Part shown: in pieces, positions 7,916 through 15,765 of the stretch | Position numbering within the stretch: position 1 is the first letter of the stretch | Layout: every line of letters begins with the position of its first letter | Source: DATKPC01 sp035524275 | GTDB taxonomy: Bacteria > Pseudomonadota > Gammaproteobacteria > Burkholderiales > Burkholderiaceae_F | Length of the DNA stretch: 35,416 nucleotides | NCBI GenBank assembly: GCA_035524275.1 | Contig: DATKPC010000074.1 | Location: forward strand, 1-35,416 | Reading direction: 5' to 3' | Notes under the pieces: model-generated | What the model saw: the letters and a program-made list of their open reading frames with translations, nothing else | What the model was told of the DNA's origin: nothing | Databases searched by the model: none | Position numbers and translations under genes: made by a program

Positions 7916-8872
7916 ATGAACGCAGGATCCTCGTCCCGGTACCGCCATCTCGCCGCCGCGCTCGCGGCGACCGCCGTGCTGCTTGCCGCTTGCGGCGGAG
8001 GCGGCGCCTCGGACAGCGCCGCTGCGCCGTCGTCGTCCGGCACCGTGTCGCAGTCGACCGCCCAGGAGGTCAGCGCCGACAGCGCGACGGTGCCGACGTC
8101 GACGACCGATGCACTGTCGACGGCCGTGACGATGGCCCAGACGGTCGTCGCCGGCGCGCAGCAGTCGCAAGCCTATGCCTGCCCGGGCGGCGGAAGCGCC
8201 GTCTACACCGTGTCGGGCGCGACGCCGGCGCAATTGCAGAACGGCAAGTTCGATGCCGGCGAAATCTATTCGCTGACGTTCACATCGTGCAAGGGCGCCC
8301 TCGGCGCCGGCGCCCTGGACGGCAGCCTGCAGCTCACCGTGATCAGCGCCAGCGACACGGCCGTGAGCGTGGCGACATCGACCAGCGACCTCGTCGTCAG
8401 CGTGCCGCTCGGAACGGTATCGATCAACGGCAGTTCCACGATCAGCGTTTCGACGGTGACCGCCGGCGCGACGACGACCGAGACGATCAACTGGCAAACG
8501 CCGAGCTACGAGGTCACGACGGTGTTCGGGGCCCGCACCAGCACGTGGACGTTCACGAACGTCGACCGGACGCGGACGATCACGACGACCAACGGCGTCC
8601 TGGCGTCGACGACGTACAGCGGCACGGCGACGCTCGCCGTCAGCCATCCGAACGGTTCGTGGTCGGTCACCGTCAGTTCGACGGGCGGCGTCCAGTACGA
8701 CGCGAACGGCGTGCCGCAGTCCGGCTCCTGGACGATCGTCTATCCGCACAACACGCTGGAGATCACGGTCGCCCACGGGACCGTGACGGTCGCGGTCGAT
8801 TTCGGCAACGACGGCACGATCGATGAGACGTTCACGTTCACGAATACCGGGCTCGTCAGCTCGGCCGGCTGA
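7916..8872 (+). CDS. Thr/Ser-rich outer-surface lipoprotein, function unknown
   Basis: This is a 318-aa protein with a lipoprotein signal peptide ending LLAAC (cleavage before the Cys at about residue 24), then GGGGASDS and a low-complexity Ser/Ala linker. The rest is dominated by alternating Thr/Ser/Val stretches such as TTTETINWQ, STWTFTNVDRTRTITTT and GTVTVAVDFGNDGTIDETF, which suggests an all-beta fold. The ATG at 7916 follows AGGAG (7905-7909); the in-frame upstream extension has no such site. It is divergent from the OmpR/EnvZ-like pair and may be one of its targets. A strong hairpin follows the stop. I do not recognise the family; the last residues (DFGNDGTID) resemble a calcium-binding turn. 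Confidence 0.7.
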   Translation: MNAGSSSRYRHLAAALAATAVLLAACGGGGASDSAAAPSSSGTVSQSTAQEVSADSATVPTSTTDALSTAVTMAQTVVAGAQQSQAYACPGGGSAVYTVSGATPAQLQNGKFDAGEIYSLTFTSCKGALGAGALDGSLQLTVISASDTAVSVATSTSDLVVSVPLGTVSINGSSTISVSTVTAGATTTETINWQTPSYEVTTVFGARTSTWTFTNVDRTRTITTTNGVLASTTYSGTATLAVSHPNGSWSVTVSSTGGVQYDANGVPQSGSWTIVYPHNTLEITVAHGTVTVAVDFGNDGTIDETFTFTNTGLVSSAG

Positions 8873-8880
8873 GCCGGTCG

Positions 8881-8907
8881 CGCCGGCGTCCCTGCCGGCG
8901 TATATTT
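8881..8907 (+). terminator. GC-rich stem-loop after lipoprotein gene
   Basis: A 7-bp perfect stem, CGCCGGC and GCCGGCG, with a 6-base loop lies 8 bp after the stop codon and is followed by TATATTT. It is a plausible intrinsic terminator, though the tail is not a pure T-run. The TATATT could also serve as a -10 element for the gene at 8959. Confidence 0.45.
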
Positions 8908-8958
8908 CCCGCCCCGGCGTCCGCGTCTCGCGCGTGGCGACCCGGGCGGGAGCGGGCC

Positions 8959-9276
8959 ATGCAGGTGACCGACCTTCGCCATTTTCTCGACGAGCGGGGC
9001 TCGATCGCCGTGCCGTCGGGGCCCGGCCGGGCCATCGCGGAACAGCTTGCGGCGATCGTGGCGTATGCCACGAGCGAGCCGGTCGAGGCCGTTCAGGAGG
9101 GCGTTGCCTGTCGCCGTCGCGTCAGTCGACGTATGTGCGGCGGCATCATTGGCGCCTACGCGGATCCGGATTCCGCGCAGGTCGTCTGGCGCTGCCCGAA
9201 ATGCGGCGAAAGCGGCGTGATCTCCGGCTGGGAGAACACGCTGTGGGACTGCCGCGCCAGCGGCACGCCGCAGTGA
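8959..9276 (+). CDS. Small zinc-ribbon-like conserved hypothetical protein
   Basis: This 105-aa cytoplasmic protein begins MQVTDLRHFLDERGSI, a start I associate with a widespread uncharacterised family. It carries Cys residues near 50 and 60 and a ribbon-like WRCPKCGESGVISGWENTLWDC, so four or five cysteines could bind zinc. The ATG at 8959 follows GGGAGCGGG. The stop overlaps the GTG start of the glycosyltransferase (GTGA), so the two are probably translated together. Function unknown. Confidence 0.65.
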   Translation: MQVTDLRHFLDERGSIAVPSGPGRAIAEQLAAIVAYATSEPVEAVQEGVACRRRVSRRMCGGIIGAYADPDSAQVVWRCPKCGESGVISGWENTLWDCRASGTPQ

Positions 9277-10094
9277 CGCGTCGCGGCACCCCCGATGACG
9301 GTCGCGCGGGCGGCGCCGGCGATGCGACGACCGCAACCGCGAACGCGTGGCGGCCTTGCGTCGTCGTTCCGGTCTACGACCACGAGGGCGCGCTCGGGGC
9401 GCTCGTCGAGGCGCTGCGTCCGCAGGGCATCACGTGCTGGCTGGTCGACGACGGCAGCGGCCCGCGCGGAGCGGCGCGGATCGACGACCTTGTCGCGCGC
9501 GAGGCAGGCTGGCTGCGTTGCGTGCGCCTTCCGCATAACCAGGGCAAGGGCGCGGCGGTCGTCGCCGGCCTGAGGGCGGCGCTCGCCGCCGGCTTCACGC
9601 ACGCCGTGCAGATCGACGCGGACCTGCAGCACGACCCGCGCGACCTGCCGCGGTTTCTGGACGCCTCCCGCGCCGAACCGGACGCGGTCGTGAACGGGGT
9701 CCCGCGGTACGACGGTTCGGTGCCCGCGGTCCGGTTCTACGGCCGTTACCTGACGCACGTGCTGGTCTGGATCGAGACGCTGTCGTTCGACATCCGAGAT
9801 TCGATGTGCGGTTTTCGCGTCTATCCGATCGCGCGCGCGGTCGCGCTCGACGATCGCGGTCCGGTGGGCCGGCGCATGCAGTTCGACACCGATGTCATCG
9901 TCCGGCTGCATTGGGACGGCGCGAAGATCGTCAATCTGCCGACCCCGGTGACGTATCCGGTCGACGGCGTCTCGCATTTCGACCTGCTGCGCGACAACGC
10001 GCGAATGACGGGACTGCACCTGCGCCTGCTCGCCGGCATGGTCTGGCGCTTGCCGCGACTCGTGGCGCGCCGCATCGCCGGCGTGGCGCCATGA
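9273..10094 (+). CDS. Family 2 glycosyltransferase (DPM1-like)
   Basis: This 273-aa GT-A fold transferase uses a nucleotide sugar to glycosylate a lipid or polyprenyl carrier. Its motifs are CVVVPVYDHEGALG near the N-terminus, VDDGSG, a KGAAVVAGL stretch and DADLQHDPRDL as the metal-binding DxD region, in the order of dolichol-phosphate-mannose synthase-like enzymes. No membrane segment is evident, so it is probably peripheral. I choose the GTG at 9273, coupled to the previous stop by a GTGA overlap; the same frame stays open upstream to 8823 but that extension is a shadow over the zinc-ribbon gene. Similar GT2 enzymes occur in aryl-polyene clusters, and an ACP/ketosynthase operon lies 2.7 kb downstream, but a full polyene cluster is absent, so a link is speculative. 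Confidence 0.85.
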   Translation: MTRRGTPDDGRAGGAGDATTATANAWRPCVVVPVYDHEGALGALVEALRPQGITCWLVDDGSGPRGAARIDDLVAREAGWLRCVRLPHNQGKGAAVVAGLRAALAAGFTHAVQIDADLQHDPRDLPRFLDASRAEPDAVVNGVPRYDGSVPAVRFYGRYLTHVLVWIETLSFDIRDSMCGFRVYPIARAVALDDRGPVGRRMQFDTDVIVRLHWDGAKIVNLPTPVTYPVDGVSHFDLLRDNARMTGLHLRLLAGMVWRLPRLVARRIAGVAP

Positions 10095-10196
10095 CCCGCT
10101 CGTAAGGCCGCGCCCGTTGCGCCGACCAAGCCGGGCGTGGCCGCCGGGCGCCGCTTCGACGCCGGCGAAGTCGCTGCGCGAAGGCTGGACAACGCG

Positions 10197-11093
10197 ATGA
10201 AGAAACCCCTGTCGATCGTGATGGCCGTCGCGCTGGCCGCGGGGCTTGGGCTCGTGTGGGTGACCGCCGCGTCGCCGGCGCCCGCTTCACCGGCGCCCGC
10301 TTTGCACTGTGCCGCATCGAGCGCTGCCGGGACCCGCGCCGCCGTCGTCGAGCTGTATACGTCGCAGGGCTGTTCCAGTTGTCCGCCGGCCGACCGTTGG
10401 CTGTCGCGGCTGTCTTCGCATCACGCGGCCGATGGGGTGATTCCGCTGGCGTTTCACGTCGATTACTGGAACGACCTGGGCTGGAAGGATCCGTTCTCGC
10501 GGCCGGAGTTCAGCCAGCGCCAGCGGGAGCTCGCCGTCCGCGCCGGAATCGGTCTCGTCTACACGCCGGCGGTCTTCATCGATGGGCGCGAGCATCGCCG
10601 GTGGGACGACGCGGCCGCGACGCAGCGCGCCATCGACGCGGCGAAGGGTGCTGCCGCCGGCATTTCGCTCGACGTCGACGTCGAGCGGGACGGGGAGCGC
10701 TTGAGCGTCGGTGTCCGGGCGTCGCCTCCGGCGGCGGTCCCCGGCGTGGATCTCGTGTTGGCGCTGACGCAAAGCGGCCGTTCGACGTCCGTCGCGGCCG
10801 GGGAAAACCGCGGGGCGACGCTCCTCGACGACGACGTCGTGCGCGCGTGGCTGTCGCGTCGCCTGTCGCCGGCCGGCGCGGAGCGGCTCGAGCTGGAACT
10901 GCCCGGCGACGGTCCGCGGGAATTCGCTCTCGCCGCGCTGGCCTATGACGGGCGCACCGGCAGCTTGCTGCAGGGGGTGCGGCTGGACCTGGGGTCTTGT
11001 CGCGACCTCAGAAGCCGCACGCCTGGCCGTCGCGCCGGCTGTCGCTCGCGGCCACGTAGCCGTCGACCTGCGGATCGCCCAGGCGCCAGATGA
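10197..11093 (+). CDS. DUF1223 thioredoxin-fold secreted protein
   Basis: The 298-aa product has an N-terminal signal segment (about residues 5-25) and then a Pro/Ala-rich linker. VVELYTSQGCSSCPPADRWL carries the C59-x2-C62 pair typical of DUF1223, a thioredoxin-fold family of unknown function exported to the periplasm. DYWNDLGWKDPFSRPEFSQRQ and YTPAVFIDGRE also match the family. The ATG at 10197 is chosen because it starts the signal peptide; an in-frame start at 10137 would bury it. The C-terminus is odd: after RLDLGSC, where family members usually end, it runs about 30 Arg-rich residues and overlaps the convergent gamma-glutamyltransferase gene by 86 bp. That suggests loss of the original stop or an error. 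Confidence 0.82.
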   Translation: MKKPLSIVMAVALAAGLGLVWVTAASPAPASPAPALHCAASSAAGTRAAVVELYTSQGCSSCPPADRWLSRLSSHHAADGVIPLAFHVDYWNDLGWKDPFSRPEFSQRQRELAVRAGIGLVYTPAVFIDGREHRRWDDAAATQRAIDAAKGAAAGISLDVDVERDGERLSVGVRASPPAAVPGVDLVLALTQSGRSTSVAAGENRGATLLDDDVVRAWLSRRLSPAGAERLELELPGDGPREFALAALAYDGRTGSLLQGVRLDLGSCRDLRSRTPGRRAGCRSRPRSRRPADRPGAR

Positions 11094-12645
11094 ACTGCCC
11101 GGAGCCGAAGTCCATATAGGAGTCGGCGGTCGACGTGAGGCGGTGTCCGCGCGCCGCAAGCCCGGCGGCGACCTCGTGCGGCCAGTGCGCCTCGATCTCG
11201 ACGTCGAGGCCGCTGTTCCACTTCCAGCGCGGCGCGTCGCACGCGGCCTGCGGCTGCTGCCGGCCAAGAAGCATGCGCACCAGCGTTTGCACGTGCCCCT
11301 GCGGCTGCATGTTTCCGCCCATGACGCCGAAGCTCATCTGCGGCTGCCCGTTACGCGTCAGGAAGGCCGGGATGATGGTGTGGAACGGTCGCTTGCCGGG
11401 GGCCACGACGTTCGGGTGTCGGGCGTCGAGCGCGAATCCGTGGCCGCGGTTCTGCAGCGCGATGCCCGTTCCCGGCACGACGACGCCGGAGCCGAAGCCC
11501 ATGTAGTTGGACTGGATCAGGCTCACCATCATGCCCGTGCGGTCGGCCGTCGTCAGGTAGATCGTGCCGCCGCGCGGCGGCGTGCCGGACGCGAAAGGTC
11601 GGGCGCGATCCGCGTCGATCAGGCGGGCCCGCTCGCGCAGGTAGCCGGCGTCCAGCAGGTCGTCGGCCGTCAGCGTCATCGCCCGCGGATCCGCGACGTA
11701 CGCGTAGACGTCGGCGAAGGCGAGCTTCATGGCCTCGATGATCAGGTGTTGCGCCGCCGAGGTGTCGAGGCCGCCAGGCTGCGCGGCCATCTCCGCAAGG
11801 GGCGTGTGCTGCAGGATGCCGAGGCAGATCAGCGCCGTGATGCCCTGGCCGTTGGGCGGGATCTCGTGCAGTTCGTGACCGGCGAAGGCCTGCTGCAGCG
11901 GCTCGACCCATTGCGGCGAGAAGCCGGAGAGGTCCTCGGTCGTCAACGCGCCGCCGCCGGCGCGCGCGAAGGCGGCGATGCGCTCGGCGATTTCGCCGCG
12001 GTAGAACGCCTCGCCACGACTCGCCGCGACCTGCCGCAGCGTTGCCGCGGCGCCTTCCGGTACGAAGCGTTCGCCCACTTCCGGGGCGCGTCCACGCGGC
12101 ATGAAGTGCTGCGCGAAGCCCGGCTGGTCGTGCAGTAGCGGCACCGCAAGCCGCCATTTCTCCTGCGTGATAGGGCTGACGGCAAAGCCGCGTTCGGCGT
12201 AGTCGATGGCGGGCGCCAGCACGTCTTCGAATCCGAGGCGTCCGAAACGGCCATGGAGGGCAGCCCAGCCTGCGACGGCCCCCGGAACGGTCACCGTATC
12301 CCAGCCCCGAAGGGGCCGGTTGGCCGGCAGGTCGTCGCCGTAGCGGTGCCGGAAGTAGTCGAGAGTCCACGCGGCGGGCGCGGTTCCGCTCGAGTTGAGC
12401 CCGTGAAGGCGCGTGCCGTCCCAGACGATCGCGAAATTGTCGGACCCCAGGCCGTTGGAGCAGGGCTCCGTCAGTGAAATGACGGCCGCCGCGGCCACGG
12501 CGGCGTCGACCGCGTTGCCGCCGCGGCGAAGTGTCCCGACGCCCGCCTGCGCCGCCAGCGGCTGGCTCGTGGCGCAGACGTCGCGTGCGAAGACCGGCAC
12601 CCGGACCGACGGGTAGGGGTTGTTCCAGTCGAAGCTCGGATTCAC
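11008..12645 (-). CDS. ggt: Gamma-glutamyltransferase family protein (cytoplasmic type)
   Basis: The 545-aa product is an Ntn-hydrolase of the gamma-glutamyltranspeptidase family, which cleaves itself and then hydrolyses or transfers gamma-glutamyl groups such as that of glutathione. GGNAVDAAVAAAAVISLTEP and the large-subunit core are intact. The likely cleavage point is in PRGGTIYLTTADRTG, making T361 the nucleophile at the start of the small subunit. FGVMGGNMQPQGHVQ is the usual small-subunit motif. There is no signal peptide, unlike E. coli Ggt, so it is closer to the YwrD-like cytoplasmic or cephalosporin-acylase-like group. The start is a GTG at 12645 with GAGG upstream. It stands alone on this strand and overlaps the DUF1223 tail. 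The exact substrate is open. Confidence 0.88.
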   Translation of the reverse strand: MNPSFDWNNPYPSVRVPVFARDVCATSQPLAAQAGVGTLRRGGNAVDAAVAAAAVISLTEPCSNGLGSDNFAIVWDGTRLHGLNSSGTAPAAWTLDYFRHRYGDDLPANRPLRGWDTVTVPGAVAGWAALHGRFGRLGFEDVLAPAIDYAERGFAVSPITQEKWRLAVPLLHDQPGFAQHFMPRGRAPEVGERFVPEGAAATLRQVAASRGEAFYRGEIAERIAAFARAGGGALTTEDLSGFSPQWVEPLQQAFAGHELHEIPPNGQGITALICLGILQHTPLAEMAAQPGGLDTSAAQHLIIEAMKLAFADVYAYVADPRAMTLTADDLLDAGYLRERARLIDADRARPFASGTPPRGGTIYLTTADRTGMMVSLIQSNYMGFGSGVVVPGTGIALQNRGHGFALDARHPNVVAPGKRPFHTIIPAFLTRNGQPQMSFGVMGGNMQPQGHVQTLVRMLLGRQQPQAACDAPRWKWNSGLDVEIEAHWPHEVAAGLAARGHRLTSTADSYMDFGSGQFIWRLGDPQVDGYVAASDSRRDGQACGF

Positions 12646-12776
12646 GTCGTCGGCCTCGGAGGGCGGTCAGGGGCGCGTCCGGGCGGGACCCGCGCTGTCC
12701 GGATGATACGTTCCGGCGTACCGCCGCCGGGCGAGTCCAGATGGGAACCCGTCCCAGGAAACGGGGTCCCTCATTG

Positions 12777-12782
12777 TAAAAT
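12777..12782 (+). promoter_or_regulatory. Possible -10 element for the acyl-chemistry operon
   Basis: TAAAAT matches the -10 consensus at five of six positions and is the most AT-rich spot before the operon. Transcription would start near 12789, only about 8 bases before the ATG at 12797 and 44 before the alternative TTG at 12833. No convincing -35 is seen. Confidence 0.3.
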
Positions 12783-12796
12783 CGCGCAAAAGGTCA

Positions 12797-13696
12797 ATGG
12801 CTCCGGGCTTCTGCGAGGTAGGGGGATTCATTTTGCATATCGTTTCGGGCGTCCGTGAAACTCGGGCCGCGATGCTTCTTCACGGACTTTCGAGCAGCCC
12901 GCTCGAGATGCAGTACCTCGCCCGCCGCCTGCGCGAGTCCGGCTATGTCGTCCAGAGTCCGGCAATTCCGGGGTGCGGGTTCGGGACGCGCGAGGATCCG
13001 TTCGATACCGGTTCGTGGCGCGAATGGACCGCGTACGTGCTCGGCCAGCTGGATGCCATGGCGCAGCGCTACGAAAAAGTCCACGTGGCCGGGCTGTGCA
13101 TCGGCGCCGTGCTGGCGCTGCGGCTGGCGATCGAGCGCCCCGCCGCCATCGGCTCGCTGTCGCTGATCTCGACGACGCTGTACTACGACGGCTGGGCCAT
13201 GCCGTGGTACCGCTTCCTGATCCCGCTCGGCTACTACACCCCGCTGCGTCGCCGCATCGCGTGGCGCGAGCGCTCTCCTTTCGGACTCAAGAACGAGCGC
13301 ATGCGGGAGTGGATCGAGCGGGCGATGGCGTCGCACGGCAATTCGCCGGCGGGGGCCGCGGCGTTGCCGCTGATGGGGATCCACGAGGCGCACGCGTTGA
13401 TCCGTGCCGTGCGGCGCGACATCAAGCGAGTCGTCGCGCCGACGCTGCTGCTGCATGCGCGCGAGGACGAGGTCGCGAGCCCGCGCAGCGCGGAATTCGT
13501 CGCGCAGAACGTCGGCTCGGGCGAAGTGCGCAAGGTGCTCTTCGACGACAGCTACCACATGCTGACGCTGGACAACGACAAGGACGCGGTCGTCGACGAG
13601 ACGCTGGCGTTCTTCGAGCGGCACGGCGCGGCGGCGCGGCGCGCGGGCGGGCGCGGCGAGGCGCCGGTGGTGCGCGTTCCGGCCGTGGCGGGGTGA
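12797..13696 (+). CDS. Alpha/beta hydrolase with cysteine nucleophile elbow
   Basis: This 299-aa alpha/beta hydrolase has the oxyanion stretch AAMLLHGLSSSPLEM, then a nucleophile elbow AGLCIGA. Cysteine (C101) occupies the place usually held by serine. D224 (LLLHAREDEVAS) and H254 (DDSYHMLTLD) complete a Cys-Asp-His triad. Cys elbows are known in PHA synthases (PhaC) and dienelactone hydrolase; PhaC-type chemistry transfers acyl chains. The gene is followed within 5 bp by an ACP, so acyl transfer to or from ACP is a fair inference. The start is uncertain: ATG 12797 has AAGG just upstream, but an in-frame TTG at 12833 has a stronger AGGGGG site. The C-terminus (about residues 278-299) is Ala/Gly/Arg-rich. 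Confidence 0.8.
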   Translation: MAPGFCEVGGFILHIVSGVRETRAAMLLHGLSSSPLEMQYLARRLRESGYVVQSPAIPGCGFGTREDPFDTGSWREWTAYVLGQLDAMAQRYEKVHVAGLCIGAVLALRLAIERPAAIGSLSLISTTLYYDGWAMPWYRFLIPLGYYTPLRRRIAWRERSPFGLKNERMREWIERAMASHGNSPAGAAALPLMGIHEAHALIRAVRRDIKRVVAPTLLLHAREDEVASPRSAEFVAQNVGSGEVRKVLFDDSYHMLTLDNDKDAVVDETLAFFERHGAAARRAGGRGEAPVVRVPAVAG

Positions 13697-13701
13697 GCGC
13701 G

Positions 13702-13962
13702 ATGGACGGCGAACTCGCGGCCCGGATCAAGGGAATGATCGCCGAGCATTTCGGCGTCGACGTGGACCGGCTGCAGCCGGAGACGGAGATCGCGTCGCTC
13801 GGCATCGATTCCCTCGGGATGATCGAATTCATGTTCGAGATGGAAGACAAGCTCAAGATCCGCATGGCGGAATCGCGGGCGCCGCTGGTGACCGTAAGCG
13901 ACGTGATCGCCGAGATCGATCGCGCGGTGCGCGAGCAGAATCCCGCCGCGGCCGGGGCCTGA
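13702..13962 (+). CDS. Stand-alone acyl carrier protein
   Basis: This 86-aa acyl carrier protein has the phosphopantetheine attachment motif LGIDSLGMIEFMFEMED, with S37 as the modified serine. It carries growing acyl chains as thioesters for the neighbouring ketosynthase. It differs from the housekeeping AcpP pattern (DSLDTVELV), which points to a dedicated pathway. The ATG at 13702 is 5 bp after the hydrolase stop; an in-frame GTG at 13693 overlapping that stop (GTGA) is an alternative start adding three residues. The ketosynthase gene follows after 41 bp. Confidence 0.92.
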   Translation: MDGELAARIKGMIAEHFGVDVDRLQPETEIASLGIDSLGMIEFMFEMEDKLKIRMAESRAPLVTVSDVIAEIDRAVREQNPAAAGA

Positions 13963-14003
13963 CCGCAGGCCGCTCGCGAATCGTCCCCGGGAAGCGTGGT
14001 TCG

Positions 14004-15239
14004 ATGCGCGGGGTATGCGTCACCGGCCTGGGCGTCTTCGCGCCGATCGGCGACGACGTCGCCGGATTCGCGGCGTCGCTCGCCGCCGGGCGCTCCGGCA
14101 TCCGCGCGTTGCAGTCGCCGTTCGCGCCTCGCGTCGCCTTCAACGCGGCGGGCATCGTCGGTGGCGATCCGGCCGCCGTCCTGGGCAAGGCGCGCATCGC
14201 GGCGCTCGATCGCGTGACGGCGTTGGCGCTGGTCGCCGCCCGCGAGGCGGTGACCGACGCCGGCCTGGGGGCGCCCGGTGCGCTGGACGAGGCCGCCGTC
14301 TACGTCGGCACCGGCATGGGGGGCCAAGCCTCGATCGAGGCGAGCTACGAGGAACTCATGTTGCGCGGCGCCGAGGCCCGGATCAATCCGCTGCTCGTCG
14401 TCAAGGGAATGAACAACGCCGCGGCCGCCGGCGTCGCGCTCGACTACCGCTGCCACGGCCCGAACCTGACGTTCTCGACCGCGTGCTCGTCCTCGGCGCT
14501 CGCCATCGGCGAGGCCGGGCGCCTCGTGGCGTCGGCGGCGGTCGACATCGCGATCGTCGGCGGCACCGAAGCGTTGCTGACGCTGGGAATGTTCAAGGCC
14601 TGGGAAGCGATGCGCACGCTGGCCGTCCCGGATCGCGGCGACCCGTCGACGGCGTGCCGGCCGTTCGCGGCCGACCGCACCGGTCTCGTGCTCGCCGAAG
14701 GCGCGGCGTTCCTGGTCCTGGAATCGGAGTCGAGCGCGCGCCGGCGCGGCGCGCGCGTGCACGCGCGGCTCACCGGCTACGGGGCGCGCAACGATGCGAC
14801 GCACTTGACGAAGCCGGACGTCCAGGGCCAGTGCCGCGCGATGCAGGCTGCACTCGATGACGCCGGCATCGGCGCCGGCGACATCGGCTACATCAACGCC
14901 CACGGCACCGCGACCATCGCGGGTGACCTTGCGGAGACGGAATCGATCAAGCAGGTCTTTGGCGCCGCGGCGCGCGGCGTGCCGGTGTCCTCGACGAAGT
15001 CGATGCACGGCCACCTGATCGGCGCCGCGGGCGCGCTCGAACTCATCGCCGCGTTGCTGGTGCTGCGCGACGGCGTCGTGCCGCCGACGATCAACCTGCA
15101 CCGCCCCGATCCGGCCTGCGACCTGGACTACGTGCCCAACGTCGCGCGTCGCGGCGTGCGCGTCGACCACGTGATGTCCAACTCGTTCGCTTTCGGCGGC
15201 AGCAATGCCGTGCTGATCGCATCGCGCGGCGATGATTGA
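14004..15239 (+). CDS. Beta-ketoacyl-ACP synthase (KAS II / FabF-like)
   Basis: This is a 411-aa condensing enzyme. It carries the full active site: C161 in FSTACSSSALAI, H300 in NAHGTAT, and K332/H337 in STKSMHGHLIGAAGALE. It should therefore perform decarboxylative Claisen condensation of malonyl-ACP with an acyl-ACP. Length and motifs match FabF-type enzymes. A housekeeping FabF is usually encoded next to fabG/acpP, whereas this one sits with a hydrolase, its own ACP and a hotdog protein, and no ketoreductase or dehydratase is present. It would have to share those with general fatty acid synthesis or make a non-reduced product. The ATG at 14004 has GGGAAG upstream. The stop overlaps the next gene by 8 bp. 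Confidence 0.9.
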   Translation: MRGVCVTGLGVFAPIGDDVAGFAASLAAGRSGIRALQSPFAPRVAFNAAGIVGGDPAAVLGKARIAALDRVTALALVAAREAVTDAGLGAPGALDEAAVYVGTGMGGQASIEASYEELMLRGAEARINPLLVVKGMNNAAAAGVALDYRCHGPNLTFSTACSSSALAIGEAGRLVASAAVDIAIVGGTEALLTLGMFKAWEAMRTLAVPDRGDPSTACRPFAADRTGLVLAEGAAFLVLESESSARRRGARVHARLTGYGARNDATHLTKPDVQGQCRAMQAALDDAGIGAGDIGYINAHGTATIAGDLAETESIKQVFGAAARGVPVSSTKSMHGHLIGAAGALELIAALLVLRDGVVPPTINLHRPDPACDLDYVPNVARRGVRVDHVMSNSFAFGGSNAVLIASRGDD

Positions 15240-15765
15240 CCAGCGCACGTCGGCGATCGTCGTCCCGCGGCGCGGTGCGCACGGCGCCGGCGGCCGCGTG
15301 CCGCCGTGGCTGCTGCGGCTCGGGATGAACCTGTGGCCGCCGTTCCTCGGCGCCCGTATCCGCGTCCGCCGCCTGAGCGCCGACATGCGCGAGGTGGTCG
15401 TCGACATGCCGCTGCGCTGGACCAATCGCAATGCCTTCGGCGTGCATTTCGGCGGCTCGATCTTCGCGATGACCGACCCGTTCTTCGCGCTGATGCTCGT
15501 CTACAACCTGCCACGCGGCATGATCATCTGGGACAAGGCCGCATCGATCGAGTTCGTGGCGCCCGGGCGCGGCCGCGTCAGCGCCACGCTGCGCGTTGCC
15601 GAGGACGACCTGGCGGCGATCGAGAAGGCGACGGCGACCGGCGAGAAGCACCTGCACGTCTTCAAGGCCGAGGTCGTCGACGAGGAAGGCCTGGTCGTCG
15701 CGCGCGTCGAGAAGATCGTCTACGTCCGCCGGCGCGCGGTCGCTCGACCCGCGGCGGCCGCGTGA
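15232..15765 (+). CDS. DUF4442 hotdog-fold putative acyl thioesterase
   Basis: This 177-aa protein has a hotdog helix region (NAFGVHFGGSIFAMTDPFFALMLVYNL) and following strands (IEFVAPGRGRVSATLRV, KHLHVFKAEVVDEEGLVVARVEKIVYVRR) that fit the DUF4442/YiiD C-terminal family of PaaI-like thioesterases. It starts with ATGATTGA overlapping the ketosynthase stop, and its own stop overlaps the ugpQ start (GTGA), so it sits inside a coupled operon. A role in releasing or editing acyl-ACP or acyl-CoA made by the ACP/ketosynthase pair is inferred. In this fold the catalytic acidic residue is on the central helix; D77 or N66-N68 are candidates but I cannot choose among them. Confidence 0.75.
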   Translation: MIDQRTSAIVVPRRGAHGAGGRVPPWLLRLGMNLWPPFLGARIRVRRLSADMREVVVDMPLRWTNRNAFGVHFGGSIFAMTDPFFALMLVYNLPRGMIIWDKAASIEFVAPGRGRVSATLRVAEDDLAAIEKATATGEKHLHVFKAEVVDEEGLVVARVEKIVYVRRRAVARPAAAA

